Of a DNA stretch of 46,703 bases, positions 8,431 through 16,675 are shown in pieces. The stretch lies in NCBI GenBank assembly GCA_035304285.1, contig DATGQI010000112.1:1-46703 (forward strand), read 5' to 3'. Source of the DNA: IDS-8 sp035304285. GTDB taxonomy: Bacteria; Pseudomonadota; Gammaproteobacteria; Steroidobacterales; Woeseiaceae. The position numbers were made by a program, and so were the translations under genes. The first letter of the stretch is position 1. Each line of letters opens with the position of its first letter. Under the pieces are notes generated by a model. That model did no database searches. It saw only the letters and a list, made by a program, of their open reading frames with translations, and was not told where the DNA came from.

Positions 8431-9338
8431 GGGTCGGGTAAGGGCTCTGGCCTGTTTTTGAACTTTCGGTGCACCCAGTAGTACTGCTCCGGGCACAGAC
8501 GTACCTGGTCCTCGAGAATCTTCAGGTATTTCTTCGTGTCTTCGATAGGATCTTCGCTGGGGATGCCTTCAACAGGCGGCAGGATCGAGAGGACGTACCC
8601 ACCCTTCGGAAGTCGCCTCGGGAAGAAGGGAACGACGACCGCTCTGCCCAGTCTGGCGAGCGTCCCGGTTGCCGTGTTAGTCATTGATGGCACACCGAAG
8701 AACGGAAGCAGTGCGGATTGTTTGCGGTTGTAGCTCTGGTCGGGGGCGTACCACACCGGTGTGCCCTCTCGCAGGCTCCGCACCATGCTCTTTATATCGT
8801 TTTTTTCGATTGTGCCGCGGGCCGATCGCTCCCGGTTGGTACGCAGGATCTCCGTCATGAATTCGCTGCGGTTCTTGCGGTAGACGGCATCGAACGGGGG
8901 GCTGTTGAGGCTCAGCACGCGGCCGCTTATCTCGAGGGTCGTAAAGTGAGCGCTCAGTAAAATTACACCGACGCCGCGGTCGGTGGCATTTCGAATGTGC
9001 TCGGCTCCCTCGATGCGAGTCATCGCCAGGAGTTTTTCGTCGGATGCCCAGCGGCCGAGTCCGAGCTCGATGATGGACATCCCCAGCGATTCGAAATGTG
9101 CAAGGGCCAGCGCATCGCGCTCGGCCGGCGATAGTTCCGGGAAGCAGAGTTCGATATTGCGGCGGCTGATCGCGCGGCGCTCCCTCGCGAACCGGTGCGC
9201 AATTCGGCCCAGCAACTTTCCGATACCGAGCTGCAGGCGATAGGGCAACAGGCACGTTAGCCGAAGCAGCCCGAGACCGAGCCACGTCGGCCAGTACCTG
9301 GGAGCGCGGAAATGCGAGAGGGGTTTTCTTTCACTCAT
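8403..9338 (-). CDS. lpxL: Lipid A late acyltransferase, LpxL/HtrB family
   Basis: This family transfers a secondary acyl chain (lauroyl, myristoyl or palmitoleoyl) from acyl-ACP to Kdo-lipid A or its precursor. The catalytic HX4(D/E) motif is HFTTLE (His131, Glu136). A hydrophobic N-terminal anchor lies at about residues 18-34, and DQSYNRKQSALLPFFGVPS and the YYWVHRKFKNRP segment near the C-terminus are typical. The length of 311 residues is normal. Which chain it adds, and whether it is LpxL or LpxM, cannot be read from the sequence. It shares 28 bp at its 3' end with convergent kdkA and closes the LPS block. Confidence 0.92.
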   Translation of the reverse strand: MSERKPLSHFRAPRYWPTWLGLGLLRLTCLLPYRLQLGIGKLLGRIAHRFARERRAISRRNIELCFPELSPAERDALALAHFESLGMSIIELGLGRWASDEKLLAMTRIEGAEHIRNATDRGVGVILLSAHFTTLEISGRVLSLNSPPFDAVYRKNRSEFMTEILRTNRERSARGTIEKNDIKSMVRSLREGTPVWYAPDQSYNRKQSALLPFFGVPSMTNTATGTLARLGRAVVVPFFPRRLPKGGYVLSILPPVEGIPSEDPIEDTKKYLKILEDQVRLCPEQYYWVHRKFKNRPEPLPDPYADLAALE

Positions 9339-9412
9339 GCCGGCACTTTAATTTGAGCGTGCCTTCAGGGCCAAATCGCAAGCGAGGTGCGGCAGAACGT
9401 GCAGGGGGCGGA

Positions 9413-10972
9413 CTACTCGGACATCCCGTCTATGTAGTCGTCGTTCGTCACCTCGGAGTCGTGCAGGAGCGCGGTATCATCCGAATCGCTGCCGGCATCG
9501 GCGGCACTTGCTTCCGCTGTCTGGATACCTACGTGAAAGGCGGCGAAGCCCGGCATTACGACCTGGTTGCGCGCCATGCCGATGATGCGCCCGGAGAAAG
9601 GCGCATAGAGGTTCGTACTGGCATTGTTCATCGGGTCCGTGATCGTTCCCAGGAGGTCGCCGCGCCGGACGGTGCTGCCGAGACCGACATCCGCGAGCAG
9701 GATCCCGCCCCGGTCGGCGCGCACCCAGACCGACCTGTAGTAGACAGGTTCAGGGTCGCCCCACAACCGCGACTTCTTGACCATGCCAAGAGTATTCAGG
9801 AGCGTGTCGATGCCCTTCACTCCGTGCATCACTTCCTTCAGTTCCAGTTCAGAGGGTCCGCCTGCTTCGAGCGTAACGGTAGGAATGCCGATTCTCGAGG
9901 CAGCGTAGCGCAACGTTCCTTCGGCTGGATCACTGTGCAGGATGACGGTTGCGCCGAAGCCGTGCGTCAGCGTTACGACATCCGGATTCCGCAGGTCGGC
10001 GCGCAGTTGCGGAAGGTTCGCTCTTTCGAACGAACCGGTGTGCAGGTCGATGAGTGCATCGCAATGGCGAACAACTTCCGTAAAGAAGGACCAGGCGATC
10101 CTGGATGCAGCGCTGCCATTCGGGTTGCCGGGGAAGTAGCGGTTCAGGTCGCGCCGGTCGGGAAGATACCTGGACCCGCGGCGAAAACCCTGCAGGTTCA
10201 CGATAGGCACCCCAATAACCGCACCTGAGAGCTTTTGCGGGTCGAGATCGTGCAGCACGCGGCGCACCATCTCTATGCCGTTCAGCTCGTCGCCGTGCAC
10301 CGCCGCCGTCAGGCAAAGCGTCGGCCCCGGCAGCTTGCCGTTGACCGCCAGTACCGGGGTCGATACCGGGATGCCTTCGAACAGTTCAGTGGCCGACCAG
10401 GAAAGGCGCTGGTAAGTACCTGGCGGAACTTCTCCGTTCAACAGCCTGAGGTTGTGTGCGGCTTCCTTCTCCTCGGCTACCGTCACAGCATCCGCAAGCG
10501 GGATGACAGGTGCCGCTTCCTCGAAATCGCCACCCAGCGTATCGATGGCCAGACCGGCGATGAGTTCGCTGTCCACCTGCGCATGCCCGGCCGATTCCTG
10601 TTCCAGCGTGCCGTCGACAGCGCCTTGTTCGGGGATGATTTCGCCCGTTTCCTGAACGCGCGCCACCGGGTCTTCTGCCGCGTCATCAGCACCCGCGAGC
10701 ACCCCGGGTCCGACGGTACGTTCATTGGCGATAACTTCCGTGCCCGGGAACGTGTCATCTGTCGTTCCCACAGGTTGCGAGTCAGGCGGAACCGGGTGCG
10801 CGGTGGCTTCCGCGGCGTGAGGCGCTGCCAGCGATGCAGGTTCTGCCTGTTCCTGTCCCGGCGGCGCGGCCGGCCCCGCGGGAAGCTCGTCGGTCGCGTA
10901 CCCCCGCCCGGCCAGCAGCAAGAGGCTGCCGGCTGCCGCTATCAGGAGTGAGTGTGTCGCGAGTTTATTCAT
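9413..10972 (-). CDS. Exported succinylglutamate desuccinylase/aspartoacylase (AstE/AspA)-family metallohydrolase
   Basis: A zinc-dependent M14-like hydrolase of 519 residues. Zinc ligands are visible as HGDE (His226, Glu229) and DLHTG (His311), with VTLEAGG downstream. A small C-terminal beta domain ends with LGTITDP and APFSGRIIGMARN. Unlike cytoplasmic AstE (about 330 residues), it starts with a signal peptide (MNKLATHSLLIAAAGSLLLL) and a long Ala/Glu/Pro-rich linker to about residue 150, so it is probably periplasmic. The ATG at 10972 is preferred over an upstream start at 11017 because it opens the signal peptide. The substrate is unknown; an acyl-amino acid or a peptide such as a cell-wall fragment is possible. 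Confidence 0.82.
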   Translation of the reverse strand: MNKLATHSLLIAAAGSLLLLAGRGYATDELPAGPAAPPGQEQAEPASLAAPHAAEATAHPVPPDSQPVGTTDDTFPGTEVIANERTVGPGVLAGADDAAEDPVARVQETGEIIPEQGAVDGTLEQESAGHAQVDSELIAGLAIDTLGGDFEEAAPVIPLADAVTVAEEKEAAHNLRLLNGEVPPGTYQRLSWSATELFEGIPVSTPVLAVNGKLPGPTLCLTAAVHGDELNGIEMVRRVLHDLDPQKLSGAVIGVPIVNLQGFRRGSRYLPDRRDLNRYFPGNPNGSAASRIAWSFFTEVVRHCDALIDLHTGSFERANLPQLRADLRNPDVVTLTHGFGATVILHSDPAEGTLRYAASRIGIPTVTLEAGGPSELELKEVMHGVKGIDTLLNTLGMVKKSRLWGDPEPVYYRSVWVRADRGGILLADVGLGSTVRRGDLLGTITDPMNNASTNLYAPFSGRIIGMARNQVVMPGFAAFHVGIQTAEASAADAGSDSDDTALLHDSEVTNDDYIDGMSE

Positions 10973-11115
10973 TGGCTTTTTATTGCAGGGAATCGGGCAA
11001 TTCGGGTTGCGGTTCACAGCGGCAGGGGTAAGAATGCCTTATAAAGAGCTTGGGTTCTGTGAAACTATTCAAGCGTTTAGAATTGACTCCTCGATTGAAA
11101 CCTGATTCTGCCCAA

Positions 11116-13053
11116 ATGACAAGTACAAATCGCAGGATTTCATTGCTACTGTCCCTCGCGCTCGTCTGCATTGCGTTCGAGGCAAGCGCCGATGAATGGT
11201 TCCCGCGCCCCGCCGAGCTCGAACGGGACGTCAATTTCTGGGTCTCTGTCTTCACTGAATACGACAGTAGCCAGGGTGTCCTCCACGATAACCGGAACTT
11301 GAGCGTTGTCTATGAACGGGTCGACATTCCCGCCAATGTCTCGAGGACACAGCGGAAGAAAACCGTCGCGGCCCGGCGTGCCCACTACGCAAAGGTCCTG
11401 CAGACGCTGGCGAGCGGCAAGAGGGATAACCTGTCGGGCGAAGAACGACGGATTTTGAGCCTCTGGCCCGATGGTACCTCCGACCGGGAACTGGCGGACG
11501 CGGTCGACAATATTCGTTACCAGCAGGGTCTCTCCGACCGGTTCCGGGAAGGACTGAGGCGCGCGGGGCGCTATCGCGCTCATGTCCACCGGGAGTTCGC
11601 GAAGCTTGGCGTCCCGGTGGAGCTGGCGGCGCTGCCACACGTTGAGTCCTCCTACAATCCCGATGCGCGTTCCCATGTCGGTGCTTCCGGCATCTGGCAA
11701 TTTACCCGCAGCACCGGACGCCGCTTCATGCAGGTCGACCACGTGCTCGACGAAAGAAATGACCCGTTTGCAGCGACCGTTGCGGCCGGCCGGCTCCTCG
11801 CCTACAACTACTCGATCACCGGCAACTGGCCAATGGCTATCACGGCCTATAATCACGGTCTCTCCGGGGTCCGACGCGCCATGCAGGCGCATGGCGACAC
11901 CGCTTATGTCGAGATATTGCGGGAGTATCGAGGCAGGGCATTCGGCTTCGCCTCGCGTAACTTCTACGTTGCGTTCCTCGCTGCGTTACAGGTCGACCTG
12001 GATGCCGACAAGTATTTTCCCGGTCTCGATCCGTACCCGCCGGTGGAATACGAAACGATCGTCCTGGATTCCTATCTTCCTGCCGATTCCGTCGCCGCGA
12101 CGCTGGGCCTGAGCCAGGCGGAACTGGCGCGCCACAACCCGGCGTTGCAGCCGACCGTCTGGCAGGGAAGCAAACACCTCCCGCGGCAGTACCAGCTTCG
12201 TCTGCCTCGTGGCCTGCTCAAGGCGCCCCTGCCGGAGTTAATGGCGTCGCTGCCGGGTGATGCGCATTACGCGGAGCAGCTTCCGGATCTGTTCCACAGG
12301 ATCGCACCGGGCGATACGCTCTCGGAGATTGCTCGCGAATACAACACCCGCGTATCCACCCTGGTGGCGCTGAACAACCTGGGCAGCAGTAACCGGATAA
12401 GGGCCGGGCAGCAACTGCGCCTGCCTGCCGCCGGCCCGCTCCCGGTCATGGTCGCGAGTACCGAGGAGGCGGCCGCGGTAGCCGCGCCACCGGAACCGGC
12501 CGTGGTCGCTGTCGCTTCCATCCCTGACGAAGAACTGCCGGAGGCTGAACCGGCGGGCGGGGCTCTCGCAGATGACCTGCCGGTAAGTGCGGAGGGCGTC
12601 GTGCAACTCTCGCTGCTTTCTGATCCGAGCGATTATACGGTCGCCGGGGACCGCACCATCGAAGTCCATCCTCTAGAGACGCTTGGGCACTTTGCGGACT
12701 GGCTGGGCATCCGGACACAGCGCTTGCGCGACATCAACGGTCTCGCGTTCCGAACTCCGGTCGAAGTCGGCCAGCGCATCGAACTGGACCTGAGCCGCGT
12801 CGATGCCGCCAGCTTCGAGGCCCTGCGTGCCGCCTGGCACAAGGAGCAGCAGGATGCGTTCTTCCGCAACCACCGGATAGCAGGAGTGCATGAGCACGTC
12901 GTAGAGAACGGCGAAGCAGTCTGGGTGCTCGCCCTGCAGCGCTACAACGTTCCGGTCTGGCTGTTCCGTCAGTACAACCCCGAGCTGGACCTGCACAAGG
13001 TACGGAAAGGTGTGCGACTCAATTTTCCGGTGCTCGCGAGCAACAGCGGCTGA
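11116..13053 (+). CDS. mltD: MltD-like membrane-bound lytic murein transglycosylase with three LysM domains
   Basis: This family cleaves peptidoglycan glycan strands non-hydrolytically to leave 1,6-anhydromuramic ends. The SLT domain shows the catalytic glutamate in ALPHVESSYNP (Glu177), then GASGIWQF and AYNHG. LysM modules are seen at about residues 393-437 (IAPGDTLSEIA), 506-560 (HPLETLGHFADWLG) and 593-638. The ATG at 11116 opens a signal peptide (ISLLLSLALVCIAFEASA); there is no lipobox cysteine, unlike E. coli MltD. A TTG-initiated extension from 11050 was rejected for that reason. It is divergent from the AstE-like gene and followed by a small membrane protein gene. Confidence 0.9.
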   Translation: MTSTNRRISLLLSLALVCIAFEASADEWFPRPAELERDVNFWVSVFTEYDSSQGVLHDNRNLSVVYERVDIPANVSRTQRKKTVAARRAHYAKVLQTLASGKRDNLSGEERRILSLWPDGTSDRELADAVDNIRYQQGLSDRFREGLRRAGRYRAHVHREFAKLGVPVELAALPHVESSYNPDARSHVGASGIWQFTRSTGRRFMQVDHVLDERNDPFAATVAAGRLLAYNYSITGNWPMAITAYNHGLSGVRRAMQAHGDTAYVEILREYRGRAFGFASRNFYVAFLAALQVDLDADKYFPGLDPYPPVEYETIVLDSYLPADSVAATLGLSQAELARHNPALQPTVWQGSKHLPRQYQLRLPRGLLKAPLPELMASLPGDAHYAEQLPDLFHRIAPGDTLSEIAREYNTRVSTLVALNNLGSSNRIRAGQQLRLPAAGPLPVMVASTEEAAAVAAPPEPAVVAVASIPDEELPEAEPAGGALADDLPVSAEGVVQLSLLSDPSDYTVAGDRTIEVHPLETLGHFADWLGIRTQRLRDINGLAFRTPVEVGQRIELDLSRVDAASFEALRAAWHKEQQDAFFRNHRIAGVHEHVVENGEAVWVLALQRYNVPVWLFRQYNPELDLHKVRKGVRLNFPVLASNSG

Positions 13054-13095
13054 GGTCTGAACATCGCGCGCGTTAAGCCCGGGTGGCCAGCGATC

Positions 13096-13476
13096 GTGTT
13101 CCGTGCGTTGCCGGTAATCATCGCCAGTGCCGTGGCAATGGCGTACGTCGCCTATGTCGAGTGGCCAGGACCGTACATCGCCCTGAACTTCCTTCCGATG
13201 CTCTTCGTGATAGTTCTGGCACTGACTTGCCTGTACCGGGGGCATGGCCAGTGGAGTGGTTCGGGGTTCAAGTGGCCGCTGGGTACGCTCGGCTTCGCGT
13301 TGTCGGCAATCGGTGTGTCGCTCTACCTGCATTACGGTTACGCCACCGATCGCGGCGGTATGGTGAGCGAGGCAACGAGGCCCGTCGAATTGTTCCGCTA
13401 CCTGCCTGTATACGCGTTGTTCGCGGGCGCCACAGGATTCTCCATCGGCTGGATTGCCGGGCGCGATAAACGGTGA
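13096..13476 (+). CDS. Small integral membrane protein of unknown function
   Basis: This is a 126-residue hydrophobic protein that I do not recognise. About four membrane segments are likely: residues 5-22, 30-46, 62-80 and 102-120. A charged turn (YATDRGGMVSEATRPVEL) lies between the last two, and the C-terminus is basic (GRDKR). GTG at 13096 is the only reasonable start; no ATG exists in frame upstream. It lies 42 bp after the lytic transglycosylase gene and 85 bp before the L,D-transpeptidase gene, so a wall-related role is possible but rests on position alone. Confidence 0.7.
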   Translation: MFRALPVIIASAVAMAYVAYVEWPGPYIALNFLPMLFVIVLALTCLYRGHGQWSGSGFKWPLGTLGFALSAIGVSLYLHYGYATDRGGMVSEATRPVELFRYLPVYALFAGATGFSIGWIAGRDKR

Positions 13477-13561
13477 GGCTCACGCGCCCCGTCAACGCCC
13501 GATTCTCAAATTGTGCCGTGTCTGCTAGTCTGATCGGGTGCACCGGGAGATAGTCAAGCCT

Positions 13562-14176
13562 ATGTCGATCAGCCGTACGTTCATGCAGCGCGCCACTTCC
13601 AGAGCCTGGCAGGCGCTCGCCTTCGTGACGTTAATGGCGGCATTCTCCAGCGCCTCGGCCGATAGTGAGGGAGGCGGCAAGAACGGCGGCAGCAGCATAT
13701 CGACCGTCACTCGCGTGGGCACGCAGTACGACCCCTATGACCAGGGCTTTCCGCTGGCGGACAAGGTTGTCGTCAGGAAGGCAGACCGGAAACTCGAGCT
13801 CATGAAAGACGGCGAAGCCTTTCGCACGTTTGACATCGCCCTGGGCGTTGCACCCTATGGCCACAAGGAGGAGGAGGGTGACAACAGGACCCCTGAGGGC
13901 ACCTACTGGCTGGATATGCGAAACCCGAACAGCGATTACTTCCTGTCGATACGCATATCGTACCCTGATGAATCAGACCGGCGCCTCGCACGGCAGAAGG
14001 GTGTAAACCCGGGTGGCCAGATCATGATCCACGGGCAGCCCAACAAGCCGACATACTCGGCGGCCTACTACCGGCAGTCCGACTGGACCAACGGCTGTAT
14101 TGCTGTATCCAATTCCGACATGATCGATATCTGGCTCATGACCCCGGACCGCGTCCCGATCGAAATCCTGCCGTAG
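13562..14176 (+). CDS. L,D-transpeptidase (YkuD domain), exported
   Basis: YkuD enzymes cross-link peptidoglycan stem peptides (3-3 links), attach lipoproteins to the wall, or cleave such bonds. The signature is clear: IMIHGQPN (His157) and SDWTNGCIAVSNSDM with the catalytic Cys179. A signal peptide (WQALAFVTLMAAFSSASA) follows the ATG at 13562. A short Gly/Ser-rich segment (EGGGKNGGSSIS) links it to the domain. The length of about 204 residues and the short single-domain layout resemble the YafK type, which has been tied to removal of Braun lipoprotein from the wall, but I cannot tell a transferase from a hydrolase here. No LysM module is present. Confidence 0.88.
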   Translation: MSISRTFMQRATSRAWQALAFVTLMAAFSSASADSEGGGKNGGSSISTVTRVGTQYDPYDQGFPLADKVVVRKADRKLELMKDGEAFRTFDIALGVAPYGHKEEEGDNRTPEGTYWLDMRNPNSDYFLSIRISYPDESDRRLARQKGVNPGGQIMIHGQPNKPTYSAAYYRQSDWTNGCIAVSNSDMIDIWLMTPDRVPIEILP

Positions 14177-14200
14177 CCTGCAAGTTCAGGAAGAAGTCAT

Positions 14201-15625
14201 TTGCACGAAGCATTGAGTCGACGGAAAGCGGCTATAAGGGCCGAGAGCGACCAGACGGTCGATGCCGAAGTGTGGCCTGAGGGCAGCCTCGAGATCCTTT
14301 CCCATTCGGAAGCCGAGCAGCTCAGGAACCAGGGAGAGGGAGGCCTGTACCCGCTCCTTCGGCGCTGCCTGCTGGCGGTACTCAATTCCGGAAACGAGAC
14401 GGATGACGCTCGCGACGTGTTGCGGCGCCACCAGGATTTCCGTATCGGTTTCGAGCAGCAGGACAGGGGCCTTAAAGTCCTGTTGAAAGGCGCCCCTTCG
14501 TCTGCTTTCGTCGACGGCCAGATGATCCGCGGCATCCGGGAACTGGTTTTCGCGGTGCTCCGGGACATCGTCTATACCAATAACGAAATCCGCGAAAGCA
14601 ACCTCTTTCACCTGAAGACGTCGGAAAACATTACCGACGCGGTTTTTCACATTGCCAGGAATGCGCGGCTGTTGCAGTTGCCGGCTACGCCGAATCTCGT
14701 GGTCTGCTGGGGCGGGCACGCTATCAGCCGTGACGAATACGACTACACCAAGCAGGTAGGCTACGAACTGGGGCTGAGGGGCCTCAACATCTGTACCGGT
14801 TGTGGTCCCGGTGCCATGAAAGGGCCGATGAAGGGCGCGACAATCGGTCATGCGAAACAGCGGATCCGAAACGGTCGCTACATCGGCATCACCGAGCCGG
14901 GAATTATCGCTGCCGAATCGCCGAACCCGATCGTCAATTCGCTCGTCATCATGCCGGATATGGAAAAGCGCCTGGAGGCATTCGTGCGCATCGGGCACGG
15001 CATCGTGATCTTTCCGGGCGGCGTCGGGACGGCGGAGGAAATCCTGTACTTGCTGGGCATCCTCCTGCACCCGAACAATGAGCGCCTGCCGTTCCCCGTC
15101 ATTATGACCGGTCCCCCTGCCAGTGAACCTTACTTCCGGCAGATCGAGGAGTTGATTGCGGCGACGCTGGGAGCCGAGGCTGAACGCCGATACTCGATCA
15201 TCATAGGCGACCCGGAAGATGTGGCGCGAAAGATGCTCGCCAGCCTCGAGGGCGTCAGGGAGTTTCGCTTCGAACACGGCGACGCCTATTATTTCAATTG
15301 GCGGCTCGCAATCGACAATGACTTCCAGAGGCCATTCCGCGCGACACACGAAACGATGGCCTCACTCGACCTGAACGAGGACCTTCCGGTGCACATCCTG
15401 GCCGCGAACCTGCGACGCGCGTTTTCGGGAATCGTCTCCGGCAATGTCAGGGAAGATACGATCGCGCAGATCGAGGCACGTGGGCCATTCGACATCCAGG
15501 GTTCGCCGCGGATCATGAAACTCCTGGACAAGCTGCTCGCCGCTTTTGTTGCACAGGGGCGCATGAAGCTGGCAGCCGAGAGCTACACTCCCTGCTATCG
15601 CGTCCGCGTCGCCGGCGACGCATAG
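14201..15625 (+). CDS. ppnN: Nucleotide 5'-monophosphate nucleosidase PpnN (YgdH; LOG family)
   Basis: PpnN cleaves nucleoside monophosphates into base and ribose 5-phosphate; in E. coli it is stimulated by (p)ppGpp. The protein is 474 residues, near the E. coli length of 454. The LOG-domain motif PGGVGTAEEILYLLG starts at residue 273, with CTGCGPGAMKGPMKGA upstream. The N-terminal and C-terminal helical extensions that separate PpnN from short LOG proteins are present. The TTG start is supported by AGGAAG 8-13 bases upstream. The stop codon lies inside the first REP-like repeat. Confidence 0.93.
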   Translation: MHEALSRRKAAIRAESDQTVDAEVWPEGSLEILSHSEAEQLRNQGEGGLYPLLRRCLLAVLNSGNETDDARDVLRRHQDFRIGFEQQDRGLKVLLKGAPSSAFVDGQMIRGIRELVFAVLRDIVYTNNEIRESNLFHLKTSENITDAVFHIARNARLLQLPATPNLVVCWGGHAISRDEYDYTKQVGYELGLRGLNICTGCGPGAMKGPMKGATIGHAKQRIRNGRYIGITEPGIIAAESPNPIVNSLVIMPDMEKRLEAFVRIGHGIVIFPGGVGTAEEILYLLGILLHPNNERLPFPVIMTGPPASEPYFRQIEELIAATLGAEAERRYSIIIGDPEDVARKMLASLEGVREFRFEHGDAYYFNWRLAIDNDFQRPFRATHETMASLDLNEDLPVHILAANLRRAFSGIVSGNVREDTIAQIEARGPFDIQGSPRIMKLLDKLLAAFVAQGRMKLAAESYTPCYRVRVAGDA

Positions 15626-15657
15626 CAGACTGCAGGAGCCCGCCTCGCGGGCGACCT
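15622..15657 (+). repeat. REP-like element, copy A after ppnN
   Basis: It begins ATAGCAGACTGCAGGAG and carries a 6-bp stem, GCCCGC (15638-15643) with GCGGGC (15647-15652), around loop CTC. The ATAGCAGAC lead (15622-15630) overlaps the ppnN stop codon and recurs exactly 105 bp downstream, so the pair looks like a local duplication. Confidence 0.75.
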
Positions 15658-15691
15658 CCTTTCACATTTGCACAGCGAGCTGGCCGCGCGA

Positions 15692-15708
15692 GCCGGCCTG
15701 GGGCCGGC
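15692..15708. repeat. Perfect 7-bp GC hairpin inside the REP-like cluster
   Basis: GCCGGCC (15692-15698) pairs with GGCCGGC (15702-15708) around loop TGG. It sits between the two REP-like units and could form a multi-hairpin structure with them, like bacterial interspersed mosaic elements. Confidence 0.65.
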
Positions 15709-15726
15709 CGCTTGCGGCGAGCACGG

Positions 15727-15762
15727 ATAGCAGACCGGTTGGAGACCGCCTCGCGGGCGACT
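15727..15762 (+). repeat. REP-like element, copy B
   Basis: It repeats ATAGCAGAC and then GGAGACCGCCTCGCGGGCGA, with stem CCGC (15746-15749) and GCGG (15753-15756) around loop CTC. It differs from copy A mainly by a GCC-to-ACC change that shortens the stem. Confidence 0.7.
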
Positions 15763-16015
15763 GCGGTCACTTTGCTCGACCTGGGTCCGCGCCGCATACG
15801 GATCCCTGCAACCCTTGACCTGCGGCCTCGGCGACTCAGCCGCATTTTGTCAAAACGAAAGCTGTCCTGCGGGTCCAGCGCATCCCATGAAGTAAAAACC
15901 ACGCTTGATTTCCCATCTGCAAGGAAAGAGTGCCGGTCACCCCTGTGACACGGTTCCTTTGCAAGCGCACCCCTGCGACATAGCATCTCCGGCGTCGGAT
16001 ACTTGAGCAACTCGT

Positions 16016-16267
16016 ATGCAGGACACCAACGAAATCAACCCGACCAGTGGCAGCGATGCCGAGCCGGATCAAGTTCCGAAGGAACGGGACGCAGGACTCC
16101 ACTCCGGCGACTCCACAGATGCGGACGGCTGGCAGCAGTATCGCAAGTGGATCTCTACCGCGCCCGCTCCTCGAACCCGTCGCGGCAGCGTCGATCCTTC
16201 TCTTTATACCTGGAAGGGTTATCGAAGCTGGACCGAGCAGATCAAGCGCAACTGGTCCGATTCCTGA
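16016..16267 (+). CDS. Small hydrophilic protein of unknown function
   Basis: An 83-residue soluble protein that I do not recognise. The first half is acidic and probably disordered (Asp/Glu/Ser/Pro-rich); the second half is basic and aromatic (WQQYRKWISTAPAPRTRRG, then YTWKGYRSWTEQIKRNW). The clustered tryptophans and arginines suggest a binding surface, but no function can be assigned. The ribosome-binding site is weak. The coding potential is plausible, but the gene stands alone between repeats. Confidence 0.5.
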   Translation: MQDTNEINPTSGSDAEPDQVPKERDAGLHSGDSTDADGWQQYRKWISTAPAPRTRRGSVDPSLYTWKGYRSWTEQIKRNWSDS

Positions 16268-16292
16268 AGTTTTCCCCAGCGCGATTCTTCAA

Positions 16293-16346
16293 AAAAGGGG
16301 ACAGATTTATTTTTCCTGATGAGGAAAAATAAATCTGTCCCCTTTT
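16293..16346. repeat. Perfect 24-bp inverted repeat with a 6-base loop
   Basis: The left arm (16293-16316) starts AAAAGGGGACAGATTTA; the right arm (16323-16346) ends ATCTGTCCCCTTTT. All 24 positions pair and the loop is TGATGA. The AT-rich inner part and exact pairing contrast with the GC-rich surroundings and point to recent arrival. From memory, GGGGACAG-type palindromes are scattered in many proteobacteria, sometimes near REP-associated tyrosine transposases. It can also act as a strong bidirectional transcription stop, since a T-run follows each arm in its own direction. Confidence 0.9.
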
Positions 16347-16459
16347 AACCGTGTAGTTTTTTCGCACACATATCAGGCTGTGAAGTGCCTCACGGCAGTT
16401 TCGTAACGACGTGTTTATAGTCGTCGACACGGTATTCAAAACTTTGAAATCGCCTGCTA

Positions 16460-16675
16460 ATGACGGACAAGAATCTCAACAACGATCTGCGATTTGCGAG
16501 TCTGAAGAACGAGGCTACGCGGCAGCGATGGGAGATGTTTCACCGGGCCATCGCGCTCGCGAAACAATCCAATGCCCAGGCAATGGAAAAGGAACAATCT
16601 CTGAAGGACAGCCTCGACCCCGCATCTGGCACCGTCCGGCAGCGTGCGGAACCGCTCCTTTCAATCGCAAGGTAG
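16460..16675 (+). CDS. Small helical protein of unknown function
   Basis: A 71-residue hydrophilic protein, mostly predicted helix, with a segment rich in Arg, Glu and Ala (KNEATRQRWEMFHRAIALAK). I do not recognise it. Its stop codon is immediately followed by the ATG of the next small gene (TAGATG), so the two are probably translated together. Only a weak ribosome-binding site is seen upstream. Confidence 0.5.
   Translation: MTDKNLNNDLRFASLKNEATRQRWEMFHRAIALAKQSNAQAMEKEQSLKDSLDPASGTVRQRAEPLLSIAR

Larger units (their letters stand above)
15626..16015. other. 390-bp intergenic stretch holding a cluster of GC-rich hairpins
   Basis: I see no convincing gene. It holds two REP-like units (from 15622 and from 15727), a 7-bp hairpin between them, and then about 240 bp with no clear signal before the small gene at 16016. 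Open frames here lack ribosome-binding sites or recognisable domains. Confidence 0.6.

Noticed and set aside
11050..11115. TTG-initiated N-terminal extension of the lytic transglycosylase
   Set aside because: It would place 22 charged residues before an otherwise normal signal peptide; the ATG at 11116 fits better.
14186..15349. 387-residue open frame antisense to ppnN
   Set aside because: A mirror of a clearly conserved gene; composition rich in Arg, His and Asp without any motif.
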